Shown: one piece after another, positions 35,894-45,356 of the stretch
How the letters are laid out: each line of letters starts with the position of its first letter
Position numbering within the stretch: position 1 is the stretch's first letter
NCBI RefSeq assembly: GCF_008329985.2
Contig: NZ_CP038437.2
Span: forward strand, 2,666,001 to 2,730,000
Origin: Halomonas binhaiensis
GTDB taxonomy: Bacteria; Pseudomonadota; Gammaproteobacteria; Pseudomonadales; Halomonadaceae
Length of the DNA stretch: 64,000 bases
Direction of reading: 5' to 3'
Translations under genes and position numbers: made by a program
The notes under the pieces: generated by a model
Seen by the model: only the letters and a program-made list of their open reading frames with translations
The model's database searches: none
Told to the model about the DNA's origin: nothing

Positions 35894-35985
35894 TTCTCAG
35901 TTCGCTTATCTTCTCAGGCGCTTGCTGCTCAGGTTTCTTACTTCTCAGGCTTCTTACTTCCCAGGTTTCTTCCGAGGTCGCTTCC
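35894..35985. repeat. Imperfect ~16-bp tandem repeat
   Basis: Units of the form CTCAGGTTTCTTACTT recur about five times with substitutions, just beyond the epimerase stop codon. Confidence 0.65.
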
Positions 35986-35994
35986 CAAGTTGTA

Positions 35995-36993
35995 TCACAC
36001 GGAATAGAAGGCACGATACCAGTCGACGAAGTGTTGCACGCCGTCTTCTACCGTCACTTCGGGACGATAGCCAGTGGCCTCGAACAGCGCTTCGGTATCC
36101 GCCCAGGTGCGCGGAACATCGCCAGCCTGCATCGGCTTGAAATTACAGATGGCCTCGCGGCCCGTCGCTTTCTCGATGGCACGGATGAAGTCCATCAATG
36201 ACACTGGGCTGCCATGACCAATATTGAACAATGCATAAGGCGCGGTGCGAGTGTCGGTGGTGACTTCGTCTGTGCCACGCGGCTTGGGCACCACATCCAG
36301 CACTCTGACAACGCCCTCGACGATATCATCGATATAGGTGAAATCCCGCGACATGTCGCCATGGTTATACACATCCAGCGGCTTGCCTCCGAACACTGCC
36401 CTGGTGAACTTGAACAGTGCCATGTCCGGCCTGCCCCAAGGACCATATACGGTAAAGAAACGCAGTCCCGTAGTCGGCAAGTCATAAAGGTGCGAATAGG
36501 TATGCGCCATCAGCTCGTTGGCTTTCTTGGTCGCCGCATACAGGCTGATGGGATGATCGACATTGTCGTCGGTGGAGAAAGGTATTTTCTCGTTGGCCCC
36601 ATAGACAGAGCTCGAAGACGCGTAGACCAGGTGTTCCACCTTTGAATGGCGACAGCCTTCCAGCACATTCATATGGCCAACAAGGTTCGCATCCACATAG
36701 GCGTTGGGGTTCTCCAGCGAATAGCGCACCCCAGCCTGAGCTGCCAGATGAATGACCCGGTCAAAGGATTCTCGCTCGAAAAGCGCCGCCATGGCATCAC
36801 GATCCGCCAGGTCCATGCGTTCGAAGCGGACATCCGGGCAATCTGCCAGGTTCTCCAGCCGCGCCTGCTTGAGAGACACATCGTAGTAGTCGTTCAGGTT
36901 GTCGATGCCTACGATCTCATGCCCCTGCCCAGACAGGCGGCGTGCCACAGCATGGCCAATAAAACCCGCCATACCGGTGATCAACAGTTTCAT
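35995..36993 (-). CDS. NAD-dependent epimerase, UDP-glucuronate 4-epimerase type
   Basis: A 332-residue short-chain dehydrogenase/reductase sugar epimerase. It has GMAGFIGHAVARRL at the NAD site, catalytic YAATKKANE (YxxxK) and the FFTVYGPWGRPDMALFKF stretch characteristic of UDP-glucuronate 4-epimerases. It would convert UDP-GlcA to UDP-GalA for polysaccharide assembly. AAGGA precedes the ATG. It begins the surface-polysaccharide region, transcribed away from the glycosyltransferase genes; the 272-bp divergent spacer 36994-37265 holds promoters for both. Confidence 0.87.
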   Translation of the reverse strand: MKLLITGMAGFIGHAVARRLSGQGHEIVGIDNLNDYYDVSLKQARLENLADCPDVRFERMDLADRDAMAALFERESFDRVIHLAAQAGVRYSLENPNAYVDANLVGHMNVLEGCRHSKVEHLVYASSSSVYGANEKIPFSTDDNVDHPISLYAATKKANELMAHTYSHLYDLPTTGLRFFTVYGPWGRPDMALFKFTRAVFGGKPLDVYNHGDMSRDFTYIDDIVEGVVRVLDVVPKPRGTDEVTTDTRTAPYALFNIGHGSPVSLMDFIRAIEKATGREAICNFKPMQAGDVPRTWADTEALFEATGYRPEVTVEDGVQHFVDWYRAFYSV

Positions 36994-37265
36994 ACAAAAT
37001 CCTTGCAGGACATGGCCCTTGCCAACGATGGTCTATTGTAGCGCGCCAGCTTCATCAACTCTAAGCGCATCACCACGATCAATGCGTTATCACGGTCAAT
37101 GCATTTCCCCATTGCCCGCTTTTGGCTTGATTGCCAGTTCAAAAGCCATTAACCGAATAGCGGTTTGGTGCTCAATTTCCTACCCTACTCTTTCCTTCCC
37201 TGCCCACAGCCTAGCTATGATAGGCTTGCGCGGTCACATTAATACCCTATAGCAAGGAGCTGCTC

Positions 37266-38363
37266 GTGAACCATCAGCGTATCGCCTTCGTCATCGAAGA
37301 CCTGTACGGCGGCGGCGCCCAGAAGTCGCTCCTCTACACGGCTGATCAGCTCCGCCAGCGCGGCCATGCCGTCAAGGTATTCACGCTACGTGACCGGGTC
37401 GAACATCGCCTGCCGGAAGGCCTGGAAATCGAGAATCTCGCGGTAGTGACCCCCTTCACCAAGGCCACTTCCACAGTGCTGACCGAAAAGTGGCAAGCGC
37501 GCAAGATCAAGAAGGCGCTGGATGCCTGGAAGCCTGAAGTGGTGATTTCCTGCTCCTGCGACAAGATCACCCGTCACCTGGACCTGCCCAACCTGTATTT
37601 CTGGATCAAGTCTGATGTGTCGGCCAAGTTCAGCGATCCTGCCCAACGGGAAAAGGCCTTTGCCAAGGTGAGGCGCTTCTATACCGGCCGCAAGGTGATT
37701 GCCGTATCCCAGGGGGTCAAGGAAAACCTCGAGAAGGTGGTCGGCCTCAAGGCCGAAACCATCATCCCTATTTACAACCCCTACGAAAGAGAGCCTTTTG
37801 AGGCCATGGCAGCAGAGCCACTGATCCTGCCAGATGGGGTTGAGGAAGGCCGCTACTTCCTGAGTGTCGCAGCACTGGAACCACGCAAGCGCCAGGACCG
37901 CCTGCTGCGTGCCTACCGTCGTGCAGTGGATGAGCACGGCCTCTCCTTTCCTTTACTGATCATGGGCAAGGGCAAGGCAGAGAACGAGGCCAAGGTGGCC
38001 AGTCTGGTAAAGGAGCTCAAGCTGGAAGACCGTGTGCACTTGCTGGGTTATCACCATAACCCATATCCCTATATCCGCGCGGCCACTGCCATGGTGTTGA
38101 CCTCCGAAGCCGAAGGCCTGCCACGTGTATTGATTGAGGCACTGCTGCTGCATACCCCGGTGATCAGCGTGGACTGCCCCAGTGGTCCCAAGGAAATTCT
38201 CACCCAGGAATTGGAAGACTTCCTGCTCGAACCGGATGACGAGTCCGGGCTAGCTGCAGCACTGGCGCGCATGGAGGCTAATCCCGTCACCATTGAACCT
38301 CGCCACTACCAGCAGTTCCTGCGTGAGAACGTTCTACCGCATTTCGAGGCTTTGAATTTATAA
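37266..38363 (+). CDS. GT4-family glycosyltransferase
   Basis: A 365-residue GT-B-fold glycosyltransferase. The N-terminal glycine-rich acceptor loop is YGGGAQKSL. The donor-binding C-terminal half has VLTSEAEGLPRVLIEALLL and SVDCPSGPKEIL (E-x7-E type). The start is a GTG with AAGGAG seven bases upstream. It acts on the cytoplasmic face in polysaccharide or LPS core building; donor and acceptor cannot be read. It is followed 36 bp later by a kinase-like gene. Confidence 0.85.
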   Translation: MNHQRIAFVIEDLYGGGAQKSLLYTADQLRQRGHAVKVFTLRDRVEHRLPEGLEIENLAVVTPFTKATSTVLTEKWQARKIKKALDAWKPEVVISCSCDKITRHLDLPNLYFWIKSDVSAKFSDPAQREKAFAKVRRFYTGRKVIAVSQGVKENLEKVVGLKAETIIPIYNPYEREPFEAMAAEPLILPDGVEEGRYFLSVAALEPRKRQDRLLRAYRRAVDEHGLSFPLLIMGKGKAENEAKVASLVKELKLEDRVHLLGYHHNPYPYIRAATAMVLTSEAEGLPRVLIEALLLHTPVISVDCPSGPKEILTQELEDFLLEPDDESGLAAALARMEANPVTIEPRHYQQFLRENVLPHFEALNL

Positions 38364-38399
38364 GCATCGTATTTCGGGACATTGCAGTAGAGGCGAACC

Positions 38400-39107
38400 A
38401 TGAAGTTGCTTGATATCCCTTTCAACGACCGTCGCCGGCGTTATCTGGTGTTCCATCCCAGGAATCTGCCGGAGCGCCTGGCCCTGGCCAGCACCACCAC
38501 GACGCAAGCCTTCGAAGCAGTAGGCTCAAGCCGTTTCTACACGTCCCAGGACGGCAAGATTCTGGCCAAGGTCGTGCCGGACAAGTTCTCCAAACGCCAA
38601 CATCCCTTGCAGTGGCTGACCCGCGACTATCTTGAGAAGCGCTGGTTCGCTCAGTCAGATGCACGCAAGGAGTACCTGAGCATGCGCATCCTGCACCGCA
38701 CGGGTCTCAGGACGCCTCGCTTCCACGGCTGGGGCTTGAGCCTCAATCCCGTCAACCGCAATGCATCGTTATTGCTGATGGAGCGTATTGAACACGCCCA
38801 GATGGGAGGGGACCGGTTCAAGGAAATGGACGAGCCCTGCCGCGAGCGACTACTGGATCGGGTCGCCGATGAGGTCCTGATGTTGGCCAGAGCCGGCTAC
38901 CTGCATCGAGATCTTCACCTCAACAATCTTCTGGTGACACCAGATAACGAGCTGATCTGGGTCGATGCCCATCTGCGCAAGATGCCCAACGGCTCATCCA
39001 GGCAATGGCCCGCCTTGCTTGCCACTCTGTCGCCAACCAAGCTCTACGGCGAACCGTATCGCCAAAGAGTGGAAACACGGCTTAAAAAGCAATGGAGCCG
39101 CATATAG
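38400..39107 (+). CDS. WaaP/InaA-like lipopolysaccharide kinase
   Basis: A 235-residue small kinase of the protein-kinase-like fold used for phosphorylating LPS core sugars (WaaP, Kdo kinase, InaA). The catalytic loop HRDLHLNN lies at 169-176, with a following VDAH (about 188-191) in place of DFG. AGAGGCG precedes the ATG. A hairpin spans its stop codon (stem AATGGAGCCGC, 39091-39117) between this and the convergent gene. Confidence 0.8.
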   Translation: MKLLDIPFNDRRRRYLVFHPRNLPERLALASTTTTQAFEAVGSSRFYTSQDGKILAKVVPDKFSKRQHPLQWLTRDYLEKRWFAQSDARKEYLSMRILHRTGLRTPRFHGWGLSLNPVNRNASLLLMERIEHAQMGGDRFKEMDEPCRERLLDRVADEVLMLARAGYLHRDLHLNNLLVTPDNELIWVDAHLRKMPNGSSRQWPALLATLSPTKLYGEPYRQRVETRLKKQWSRI

Positions 39108-39150
39108 CGGCTCCATTGAGGCAACATGTCAACGCTTGCGTGCGTGATGA

Positions 39151-40281
39151 TCAGGTATCATCGGGTTTTACTAGCTCCATATAACGTTCCACTACTCTCT
39201 CTATACGTAGATGATCGCAGACGTTCTCAGGAATGATGGGGGGCTGCTCCGCCACCTTGCGGATGGCACTGGCAAATGCCGCCGTATCATTCAACGGCAC
39301 CAGATATTCAGGAAAGTCCTGCAGAATTTCCGCGGGTCCGCAGGGGCAGTCGACACTCACCACAGGCGTTCCCAATGCCAGTGCTTCAGGCAATACCAGC
39401 GGGAACCCTTCATAATCCGAACTCAGCAACTGTGCTGTCGCCCGCCGCATATAGGCGTATGGATTATCGCGATGTCCCAGAAACTGTACTTGGCCCGTCA
39501 GCCCTCTTTCCTTGGCCATGGCCTCCACCTCGGCCTGTCCGTTACCACCACCGACGAGAAGCAGCGGCAGGGAAACGCCACTGGTTTGGTAGGCATCGAA
39601 CAGCCGATCAAAACGCTTCTGACGTACATCCATCCGCCCGACATACAGCAGATATTCCGCCGGAACATCATTGACAGGTGCCTGCCCCAGCTCCCTGATG
39701 CGATCAATATCCAGAGGGTTGTGTATTGCGACTCCCGGTTGGGGGCGAATACCGAAGTAGAAACACAGGCGCTCCAGCATACCGCGCGAAACAGTCACGA
39801 CCTTCCGCCCGTCATATAGCGACTTGACCTTGCGCTGCTTCAACCAGCGCCCCACGCCTCGCTTGTTGCCAAGAAATCCCGTAACAGGATCCGCATGCAG
39901 GCAGTACCATGCATCACCGGCCAGCCGAGTGCGCGACACGACCTGATGTGCGTGATGCAGGTGCGCCAGCACCAGGTCGAAACGCATGCCCTGCTCTTCC
40001 AACCACTGGTCCAGGCGCCGGGCATGCAGCGCGTAACGCTGCCAGCGTTCATGAGTACCTTCAGCCTTGAAAGGCAGTTGCACCACATCGACATCTGCCG
40101 TGAAGGTATAGCGCTGGCGATCACTCAGAATCACCAGCGTCACGGCCACTTCTGCCCGCTGCATCCCCAGGATAAGGTCCCTGACGACGACAGGTGCTCC
40201 ACCAGTATCCAGGTGATCAACGACAAACAGCACATTCGCGGCAACATTTCGCGCAGATGAAGTAGCAACACGGGACGGCAT
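39151..40281 (-). CDS. GT4-family glycosyltransferase
   Basis: A 376-residue GT-B enzyme. The N-terminus VLFVVDHLDTGGAPVVVRDLI is the acceptor side. Donor side: LLYVGRMDVRQKRFDRL, LLSSDYEGFPLVLPEALALG and SVDCPCGPAEIL. It shares the SVDCPxGP motif with the neighbouring GT4 proteins, pointing to paralogues. AAGGGAT precedes the ATG. It lies on the opposite strand to the flanking upstream kinase, part of the locus mosaic. Confidence 0.85.
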   Translation of the reverse strand: MPSRVATSSARNVAANVLFVVDHLDTGGAPVVVRDLILGMQRAEVAVTLVILSDRQRYTFTADVDVVQLPFKAEGTHERWQRYALHARRLDQWLEEQGMRFDLVLAHLHHAHQVVSRTRLAGDAWYCLHADPVTGFLGNKRGVGRWLKQRKVKSLYDGRKVVTVSRGMLERLCFYFGIRPQPGVAIHNPLDIDRIRELGQAPVNDVPAEYLLYVGRMDVRQKRFDRLFDAYQTSGVSLPLLLVGGGNGQAEVEAMAKERGLTGQVQFLGHRDNPYAYMRRATAQLLSSDYEGFPLVLPEALALGTPVVSVDCPCGPAEILQDFPEYLVPLNDTAAFASAIRKVAEQPPIIPENVCDHLRIERVVERYMELVKPDDT

Positions 40282-40314
40282 GGATATCCCTTCTCCAGAT
40301 CGAATCTCAGAGCG

Positions 40315-41463
40315 CTATGATGCCAGAAAGGCAGCGGCAACGCGCTCAGGACGGAAATCCTCCAGCCATTCGTCACGAATCGGCGGTTTTTCACCTGTTG
40401 ATGCGCATTGCATCGCCTCCGCCAAGGCCGCTTCGTCGCGGGGCACAATACAGGATTCCAGCTCACCCTTGAGCACCTGACGCACTCCCCCGGGACAGTC
40501 AACTGACAGCACCGGCGTGCCACAGGTTAATGCTTCAAACAGCACAATCCCCATTCCCTCGAAGCGCGAACTCAACACGAACAGTCGTGCATGTCGCATC
40601 CAGGGATAAGGATTCGGCTGATTGCCCGCAAAAATGACGCGGGAAGCAATGCCAAGTTCCAAGGCCTGCGCCTGTAGTGCATCCCTCTCCTGGCCATCCC
40701 CCACCAGAACCAAGGGCAATGTCAGCCCGCTGCGGGCATAGGCATCAAGCAAAAATGCCTGGTCCTTGGCCGGCACTAACCTGGCAACATTGACGATATA
40801 AGGTTGCTGAGGAAGATCAGGAGGTACTTCCTGCATCTGACGTCGGATGACATCCATGGGGCATGGGTTGGGAATCACTTCCAGCCCACTGGGCTCAAAG
40901 TGCCAAAGTGCCATGGCATCTCTGGCACTCTGGGCTACGCCTTCAGATACTGCTACCAGATGGCGCCGGTGATAAAGCAAGCGGGCAAAAAGCTGGCGAC
41001 GACGCGACGAATGGTGAAGGTGGAAGATGTTCTCCAATACATAGCGCGCCCGAGAATCACGAAAGGTCCATGTCAGTTCAAACGTTCCCGTCCCCCGAAA
41101 TACAATGCAGTCCACCCGACCGTGCTCACGCTCGAAGCGCTTGAGCCAACGGCGAAAGACCACTCCCCCCATGATACCGGTCCCCAGAAACAGGGCTCTG
41201 CCCAATAATGGGTTGAGTACCAGGCGAGCAGCCAGTTCCAGCAGATAGCCTACCCCTGTCATGCGCGCTCGTTTCATCAGCGGCAGAAAGTGGACATGCA
41301 CATCCTCCCGATTCGGCTCCAGTGCCTGGCCTTCCTGGCGGAAGCAGACAAGATGACTGTCATGGCCGGATGCAGCAAACGCATCCGCCAGGTTGACAGC
41401 AACGCGCTGCATTCCGCCCATGGTCAAAGCACGCACAACAACCAGTGTTCTCAAACTTTCCAT
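40315..41463 (-). CDS. GT4-family glycosyltransferase
   Basis: A 382-residue GT-B enzyme. The N-terminal motif is RALTMGGMQRVAVNLADAF. The C-terminal donor site contains IVNVARLVPAKDQAFLL, LSSRFEGMGIVLFEAL and SVDCPGGVRQVL. It reads into the GT4 gene at 39151-40281 on the same strand (33 bp apart), so they are probably co-transcribed. AAGGAG sits close to the ATG. Paralogous to the other three GT4 enzymes here. Confidence 0.85.
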   Translation of the reverse strand: MESLRTLVVVRALTMGGMQRVAVNLADAFAASGHDSHLVCFRQEGQALEPNREDVHVHFLPLMKRARMTGVGYLLELAARLVLNPLLGRALFLGTGIMGGVVFRRWLKRFEREHGRVDCIVFRGTGTFELTWTFRDSRARYVLENIFHLHHSSRRRQLFARLLYHRRHLVAVSEGVAQSARDAMALWHFEPSGLEVIPNPCPMDVIRRQMQEVPPDLPQQPYIVNVARLVPAKDQAFLLDAYARSGLTLPLVLVGDGQERDALQAQALELGIASRVIFAGNQPNPYPWMRHARLFVLSSRFEGMGIVLFEALTCGTPVLSVDCPGGVRQVLKGELESCIVPRDEAALAEAMQCASTGEKPPIRDEWLEDFRPERVAAAFLAS

Positions 41464-41602
41464 TCTCCTTTCCTACGCTGCAACATATGCCCCTGCCAGG
41501 CAGCGTCACGTCCCTCACCTCTTGGTATACTTCTACCTAGGTATAAGCACAGGGCACAACTCGCATGGCATGCATGATAAAGCACAGCCCGAGAACAGGG
41601 CT

Positions 41603-42799
41603 ATGACAGACCATAAACGCTTCCTGCTGGTCTTGCGCCGCATGGGCACCGGCGGCATTGAACAAGCAACTCGCACACTTGCCTGCGCATTGGCCAAGGC
41701 TGGCCACGATGTTCATCTTCTCGTGATGAAGGGTGGTATGTGCCAGGAAGAAATGCCCGCTCAAGTCACCGTCCATTGCCTCGATGTCGATCGCATCAGC
41801 CGACGTGGCTGGGGCTTGGTCATGCATGTGGCCGAGCGCCTGGTGCTCAGCCCTCTTGTCAAAGGATCTGGATTCATCTGGCGAAGCAAACGCTGCAGCA
41901 AGGCCTTTGCCCATTTTGTCCATGCATTGGAGCAACAGTATGGACATCTGGACCTGATACTCATCCGTGGTCAGGGGGCCTTTGAGAGCCTCGGGAAATT
42001 CAACGATCTGCGCGCCTGGCGCGTAGTGGAATCCGTCACCGGCCGCTTCCCGCCCAACCGCAGGGGACGCTGGCTGACACGAGCGCTATATCAGGACAAG
42101 CAAGTCTTGTGTGTCTCCCAGGGTGTGCAGCATGCACTCCTTGAATACCTTCATGGCCAGAATGTTACCTTGAGCAGAAGCGAGGTGCTCTACAATGCAG
42201 TGCCCGTGGAGCACATCCAGCAGCAGGCCCTGCAACCCGCCACTCCCTCCTTCGAGCAACCTTATCTCGTGCATGTTGGTCGGCTGGTACCCGTCAAGAA
42301 CCAGCGCCGCCTGCTGCATGCTTACCAGATAGCTGTCGAGCATGGTCTGGAGCATGATCTCTTGATCATCGGTGATGGTTCAGAGCGCGCCGAACTAGAG
42401 ATGTTGAGCGAAGCACTCGGGCTGAACCACAAGGTGCACTTTCTGGGTAGCCAAGCCAATCCCTACCCGTGGGTAAAGCAGGCTGATGCCTTCGTACTGA
42501 GCTCCAATTTCGAAGGCCTGGGCCTTGTCCTGATCGAGGCACTTGCCTTGGGAACCCCTTGTGTCGCCTGTGACGTTCCCGGCGGCATTCGAGAAATATT
42601 GATTGGGGAACAGCATCGCCTGTTGGCCGCTCCCGATGAGCAAGCGCTGGCAGAAAAGATGCTAGAGGCTGTCTCGCACCCGCTACCGGTACAGGAAGCC
42701 TGGGTTGCACCATTCACCGAAGCCATCATCATCCGGCAATTATTGGAACTCACTTCCCTTGCCATGGACATGGAGACACCGCATGCCCACCCGGCGTGA
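41603..42799 (+). CDS. GT4-family glycosyltransferase
   Basis: A 398-residue GT-B enzyme from the ATG at 41603. N-terminal LVLRRMGTGGIEQATRTLA, C-terminal LVHVGRLVPVKNQRRLL, LSSNFEGLGLVLIEALALG and CDVPGGIREIL. The frame is open back to 41393, but that overlaps the divergent GT start; an in-frame ATG at 41570 is the only other plausible start. It overlaps the PIG-L gene by 17 bases. The CDVPGG variant suggests a different donor from its three paralogues (inference). Confidence 0.83.
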   Translation: MTDHKRFLLVLRRMGTGGIEQATRTLACALAKAGHDVHLLVMKGGMCQEEMPAQVTVHCLDVDRISRRGWGLVMHVAERLVLSPLVKGSGFIWRSKRCSKAFAHFVHALEQQYGHLDLILIRGQGAFESLGKFNDLRAWRVVESVTGRFPPNRRGRWLTRALYQDKQVLCVSQGVQHALLEYLHGQNVTLSRSEVLYNAVPVEHIQQQALQPATPSFEQPYLVHVGRLVPVKNQRRLLHAYQIAVEHGLEHDLLIIGDGSERAELEMLSEALGLNHKVHFLGSQANPYPWVKQADAFVLSSNFEGLGLVLIEALALGTPCVACDVPGGIREILIGEQHRLLAAPDEQALAEKMLEAVSHPLPVQEAWVAPFTEAIIIRQLLELTSLAMDMETPHAHPA

Positions 42800-44075
42800 T
42801 CATTCCCTGCCCCTCGCCCCCGATCTTACACTTCCCGCCAGGCTTGATGGCCAAGGCCTTCTGCATGTCGACGCCGTGCAGGGTGAAGGCTTCTCCATTG
42901 GTGCGACCACCTGGCTTCTGGAAGTGACATACCACGCCGGGGGACGCTGGAAGTTGCCTGGCGTAACCACAGTAGAAAACGGCCAGATTCGCTTCACGCA
43001 ATACTTTGAGTGCAATGAAAGTGGCAAGCGCTTGCTCAACCTGAGCGGCATTCAATCCTTCGATGGCATCGAACTACGCAAGGCGCACTGCACACTCGAC
43101 CAGGGGATGCGCCTGCTGGGCTTCAAGCGCCCACCGCTGGAGGATGGGCCATTGATGATCATCGCGCCTCATCCAGACGATGCTGAACTGGCAGCCTTCG
43201 GCCTGTATCAGCATTACGCAAAGAACACCTGGGTTGTGACCCTGACCGCAGGCGAAACCCTCAAGCGCCTGGACAAACAGTACCTTCCCCAACTGGATGA
43301 CGACCTGGCCAGCGCCTGTCGTCGCAAAGGGCATATCCGCGCCTGGAACAGCGCCACGACTCCTCTACTGGCAGGGGTACCTGTAGAGCAGCTCGTCATG
43401 CTGGGGTATTTCAATGACACCCTGAGTGCCATGCTGGCCGAGCCGGACAAGGAGATTCCCTCACATGGAGCTTCCGGCATATCCGTCAGTGATTTCCGGC
43501 GCTGGAATCACACGTCCCTTGCCAGTGATCAGTCCCCCACCATCAACTGCGGCAAGAGCTTGTTAGCCGACCTGACCGCCTTGCTCGATGACATTCGCCC
43601 GACCACTCTCGTCGTCACTCATCCGGATATCGATCCGCACAAGGATCACCAGGCCGCGGCCAGCTGGCTGGCACAGGCCATGGTCCAGAGCCAGCATCAG
43701 CCACAACGTGTATTGCTGTATGCCAACCATCTGAAAGGCGTTCGAGGATTTCCGCGCGGCCCTGTCTTTGCCGCTGCCGGCATATGGCCGATTGCTGCCG
43801 ATAGGCAAGGCCCACTCTCCTCACGGATATTCAGTGAACCACTTGATACTGAAACCATCCGCGAAAAAGCCGTTGCCATGGATAGCATGCATGACCTCCG
43901 CGCACGCACTCATCTCGACAAGGCTATCAAGCAATGGTTGGCATGGCGCCTGAGCGGCCTGCCAAAATCCGCCCGGGCAAGCTTCGGTGAGCACGATTAC
44001 TTCAGGACCCACTTGAAGGCTCAGGAGAATTTTACAGAGGTAACAGCGGAACAGTTTATGGCACACCTCAACTAG
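42783..44075 (+). CDS. PIG-L family deacetylase with N-terminal extension
   Basis: A 430-residue protein. The zinc-site motifs are APHPDDAEL and HPDIDPHKDH, the PIG-L/LmbE signature for hydrolysing N-acetyl groups on sugars such as GlcNAc. About 115 residues before the motif form a beta-rich extension of unknown role. The ATG at 42783 with GGAG upstream was chosen. It likely modifies an amino sugar of the polysaccharide made by this locus. It overlaps the preceding GT4 gene, suggesting coupled translation. Confidence 0.82.
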   Translation: MPTRRDHSLPLAPDLTLPARLDGQGLLHVDAVQGEGFSIGATTWLLEVTYHAGGRWKLPGVTTVENGQIRFTQYFECNESGKRLLNLSGIQSFDGIELRKAHCTLDQGMRLLGFKRPPLEDGPLMIIAPHPDDAELAAFGLYQHYAKNTWVVTLTAGETLKRLDKQYLPQLDDDLASACRRKGHIRAWNSATTPLLAGVPVEQLVMLGYFNDTLSAMLAEPDKEIPSHGASGISVSDFRRWNHTSLASDQSPTINCGKSLLADLTALLDDIRPTTLVVTHPDIDPHKDHQAAASWLAQAMVQSQHQPQRVLLYANHLKGVRGFPRGPVFAAAGIWPIAADRQGPLSSRIFSEPLDTETIREKAVAMDSMHDLRARTHLDKAIKQWLAWRLSGLPKSARASFGEHDYFRTHLKAQENFTEVTAEQFMAHLN

Positions 44076-44280
44076 CCCATAAATCATGCCTGTCGCTAGG
44101 TAGAGTTACCCCTCCCTGGACACAACTTTACCTAGCCCTTCCGTAAGTCACGCTTAATCCATATCGTTATCCAAGTTACCCTAGGCACAGACATCTCATT
44201 GATATTATTAATATTTTTATCTATCTGTTAGTCCCTGTTAAATCAAGTTTCATTTCTCAAAAAATGGAAAGCGTACACTC

Positions 44281-45303
44281 ATGGAAGATATACAGACTTT
44301 TTTCAACTCAGTTGGCCAAGGATATGGCGCCGGAAGAGTAATTATTGATGATGTATTTTGTCAGTATAATATCCACGACTTGTCAAAGCCCCTCGTATAT
44401 ACATTTTCCAACATGGGGCAAGTCACAACATTAGAGAATGCAACAGATAAAGACTATTCTGCCTGGGGATATAGCTTTATCAACAAACAAGGGTTGAATG
44501 TCATTGCTTTCTCATGCCTGGAAAAGCCCAGCTGGTTTCGCAGTGACATTTTCCATGACTTTATCGTCCAGCTTTCAGCGCTGACAGGCAATTACGTAGA
44601 ACGCCTGGGTTATGGAGGTAGCATGGGGGGCTATGCTGTAGCAGCATTCGCCAACCAGCTGCAGATGGACAGGATTCTTGTCATGAATCCAATATCAACC
44701 TTGAATGAAGAACTTGCCCCATTCGAGACACGCTTCAAGCCCCACAGAAGAAGATATAACTGGAGCAACTCATTTCATGATGGGGCAACCGCATCCGTTC
44801 CTGGATACATCATATATGACCCATTGTTTGAGCTAGATAAGAAGCATGCCACAAGATTCGATACATTGTGCCACTTGAAGCTTCCTGGAGTGGGCCATGG
44901 AATTCCTCGTCACTTACATAATATAGGAAGTCTCAAATGGATAGTACAAAGATTTATCCGGGGCGCTATCAATGAGCATAAATTCTATACTCGGGCAAGG
45001 AAGCGTAGAAACTATCCAGGATACTACAACTGGATGCTGTCAAAACAAAATATACATCTTACCAATAAAAGGCGGCATATCATCATGCTGCACAAGAAAG
45101 CTAATAGAATCATCTCTGGAATTTCAAGAGAAATTCCTCATGAGGAGATAAAAAGAATCATTCATGCAGCAGAAAGAATCTCTCATGAGATGCCAGAAGA
45201 GTCTTTAAACCTATTCAGCATAGTCAACAAGATAAAACCAAATGATCCTTTGGTAAAAAGAAGAATCGCGCAAGTCAAAGCCAAATCAATACCTTCACGA
45301 TAA
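44281..45303 (+). CDS. Alpha/beta-hydrolase-like protein of unknown function
   Basis: A 340-residue protein with a nucleophile elbow YGGSMGGYA (Ser114). Candidate triad partners are Asp180 (IIYDPLFELD) and His206 (PGVGHGIPRH). A lysine/arginine-rich helical C-terminus follows, with no hydrophobic span. It is not an obvious match to a named family. Codon use is AT-richer than its flanks. The 205-bp upstream region is AT-rich too. Possibly a polysaccharide esterase/deacylase or acyltransferase. A 13-bp-stem hairpin (45308-45335) follows. Confidence 0.6.
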   Translation: MEDIQTFFNSVGQGYGAGRVIIDDVFCQYNIHDLSKPLVYTFSNMGQVTTLENATDKDYSAWGYSFINKQGLNVIAFSCLEKPSWFRSDIFHDFIVQLSALTGNYVERLGYGGSMGGYAVAAFANQLQMDRILVMNPISTLNEELAPFETRFKPHRRRYNWSNSFHDGATASVPGYIIYDPLFELDKKHATRFDTLCHLKLPGVGHGIPRHLHNIGSLKWIVQRFIRGAINEHKFYTRARKRRNYPGYYNWMLSKQNIHLTNKRRHIIMLHKKANRIISGISREIPHEEIKRIIHAAERISHEMPEESLNLFSIVNKIKPNDPLVKRRIAQVKAKSIPSR

Positions 45304-45307
45304 TCAT

Positions 45308-45345
45308 CCTGGCCGCCTCTCAAGAGGCGGCCAGGTCCTGGGACC
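45308..45345. terminator. Convergent-gene hairpin pair
   Basis: A 13-bp perfect stem CCTGGCCGCCTCT / AGAGGCGGCCAGG (45308-45335) with a 2-base gap between arms. A second small hairpin GGTCC/GGACC (45334-45345) shares its last bases. It lies between convergent genes; no T-run. Confidence 0.6.
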
Positions 45346-45356
45346 AGCCGCGCGTC

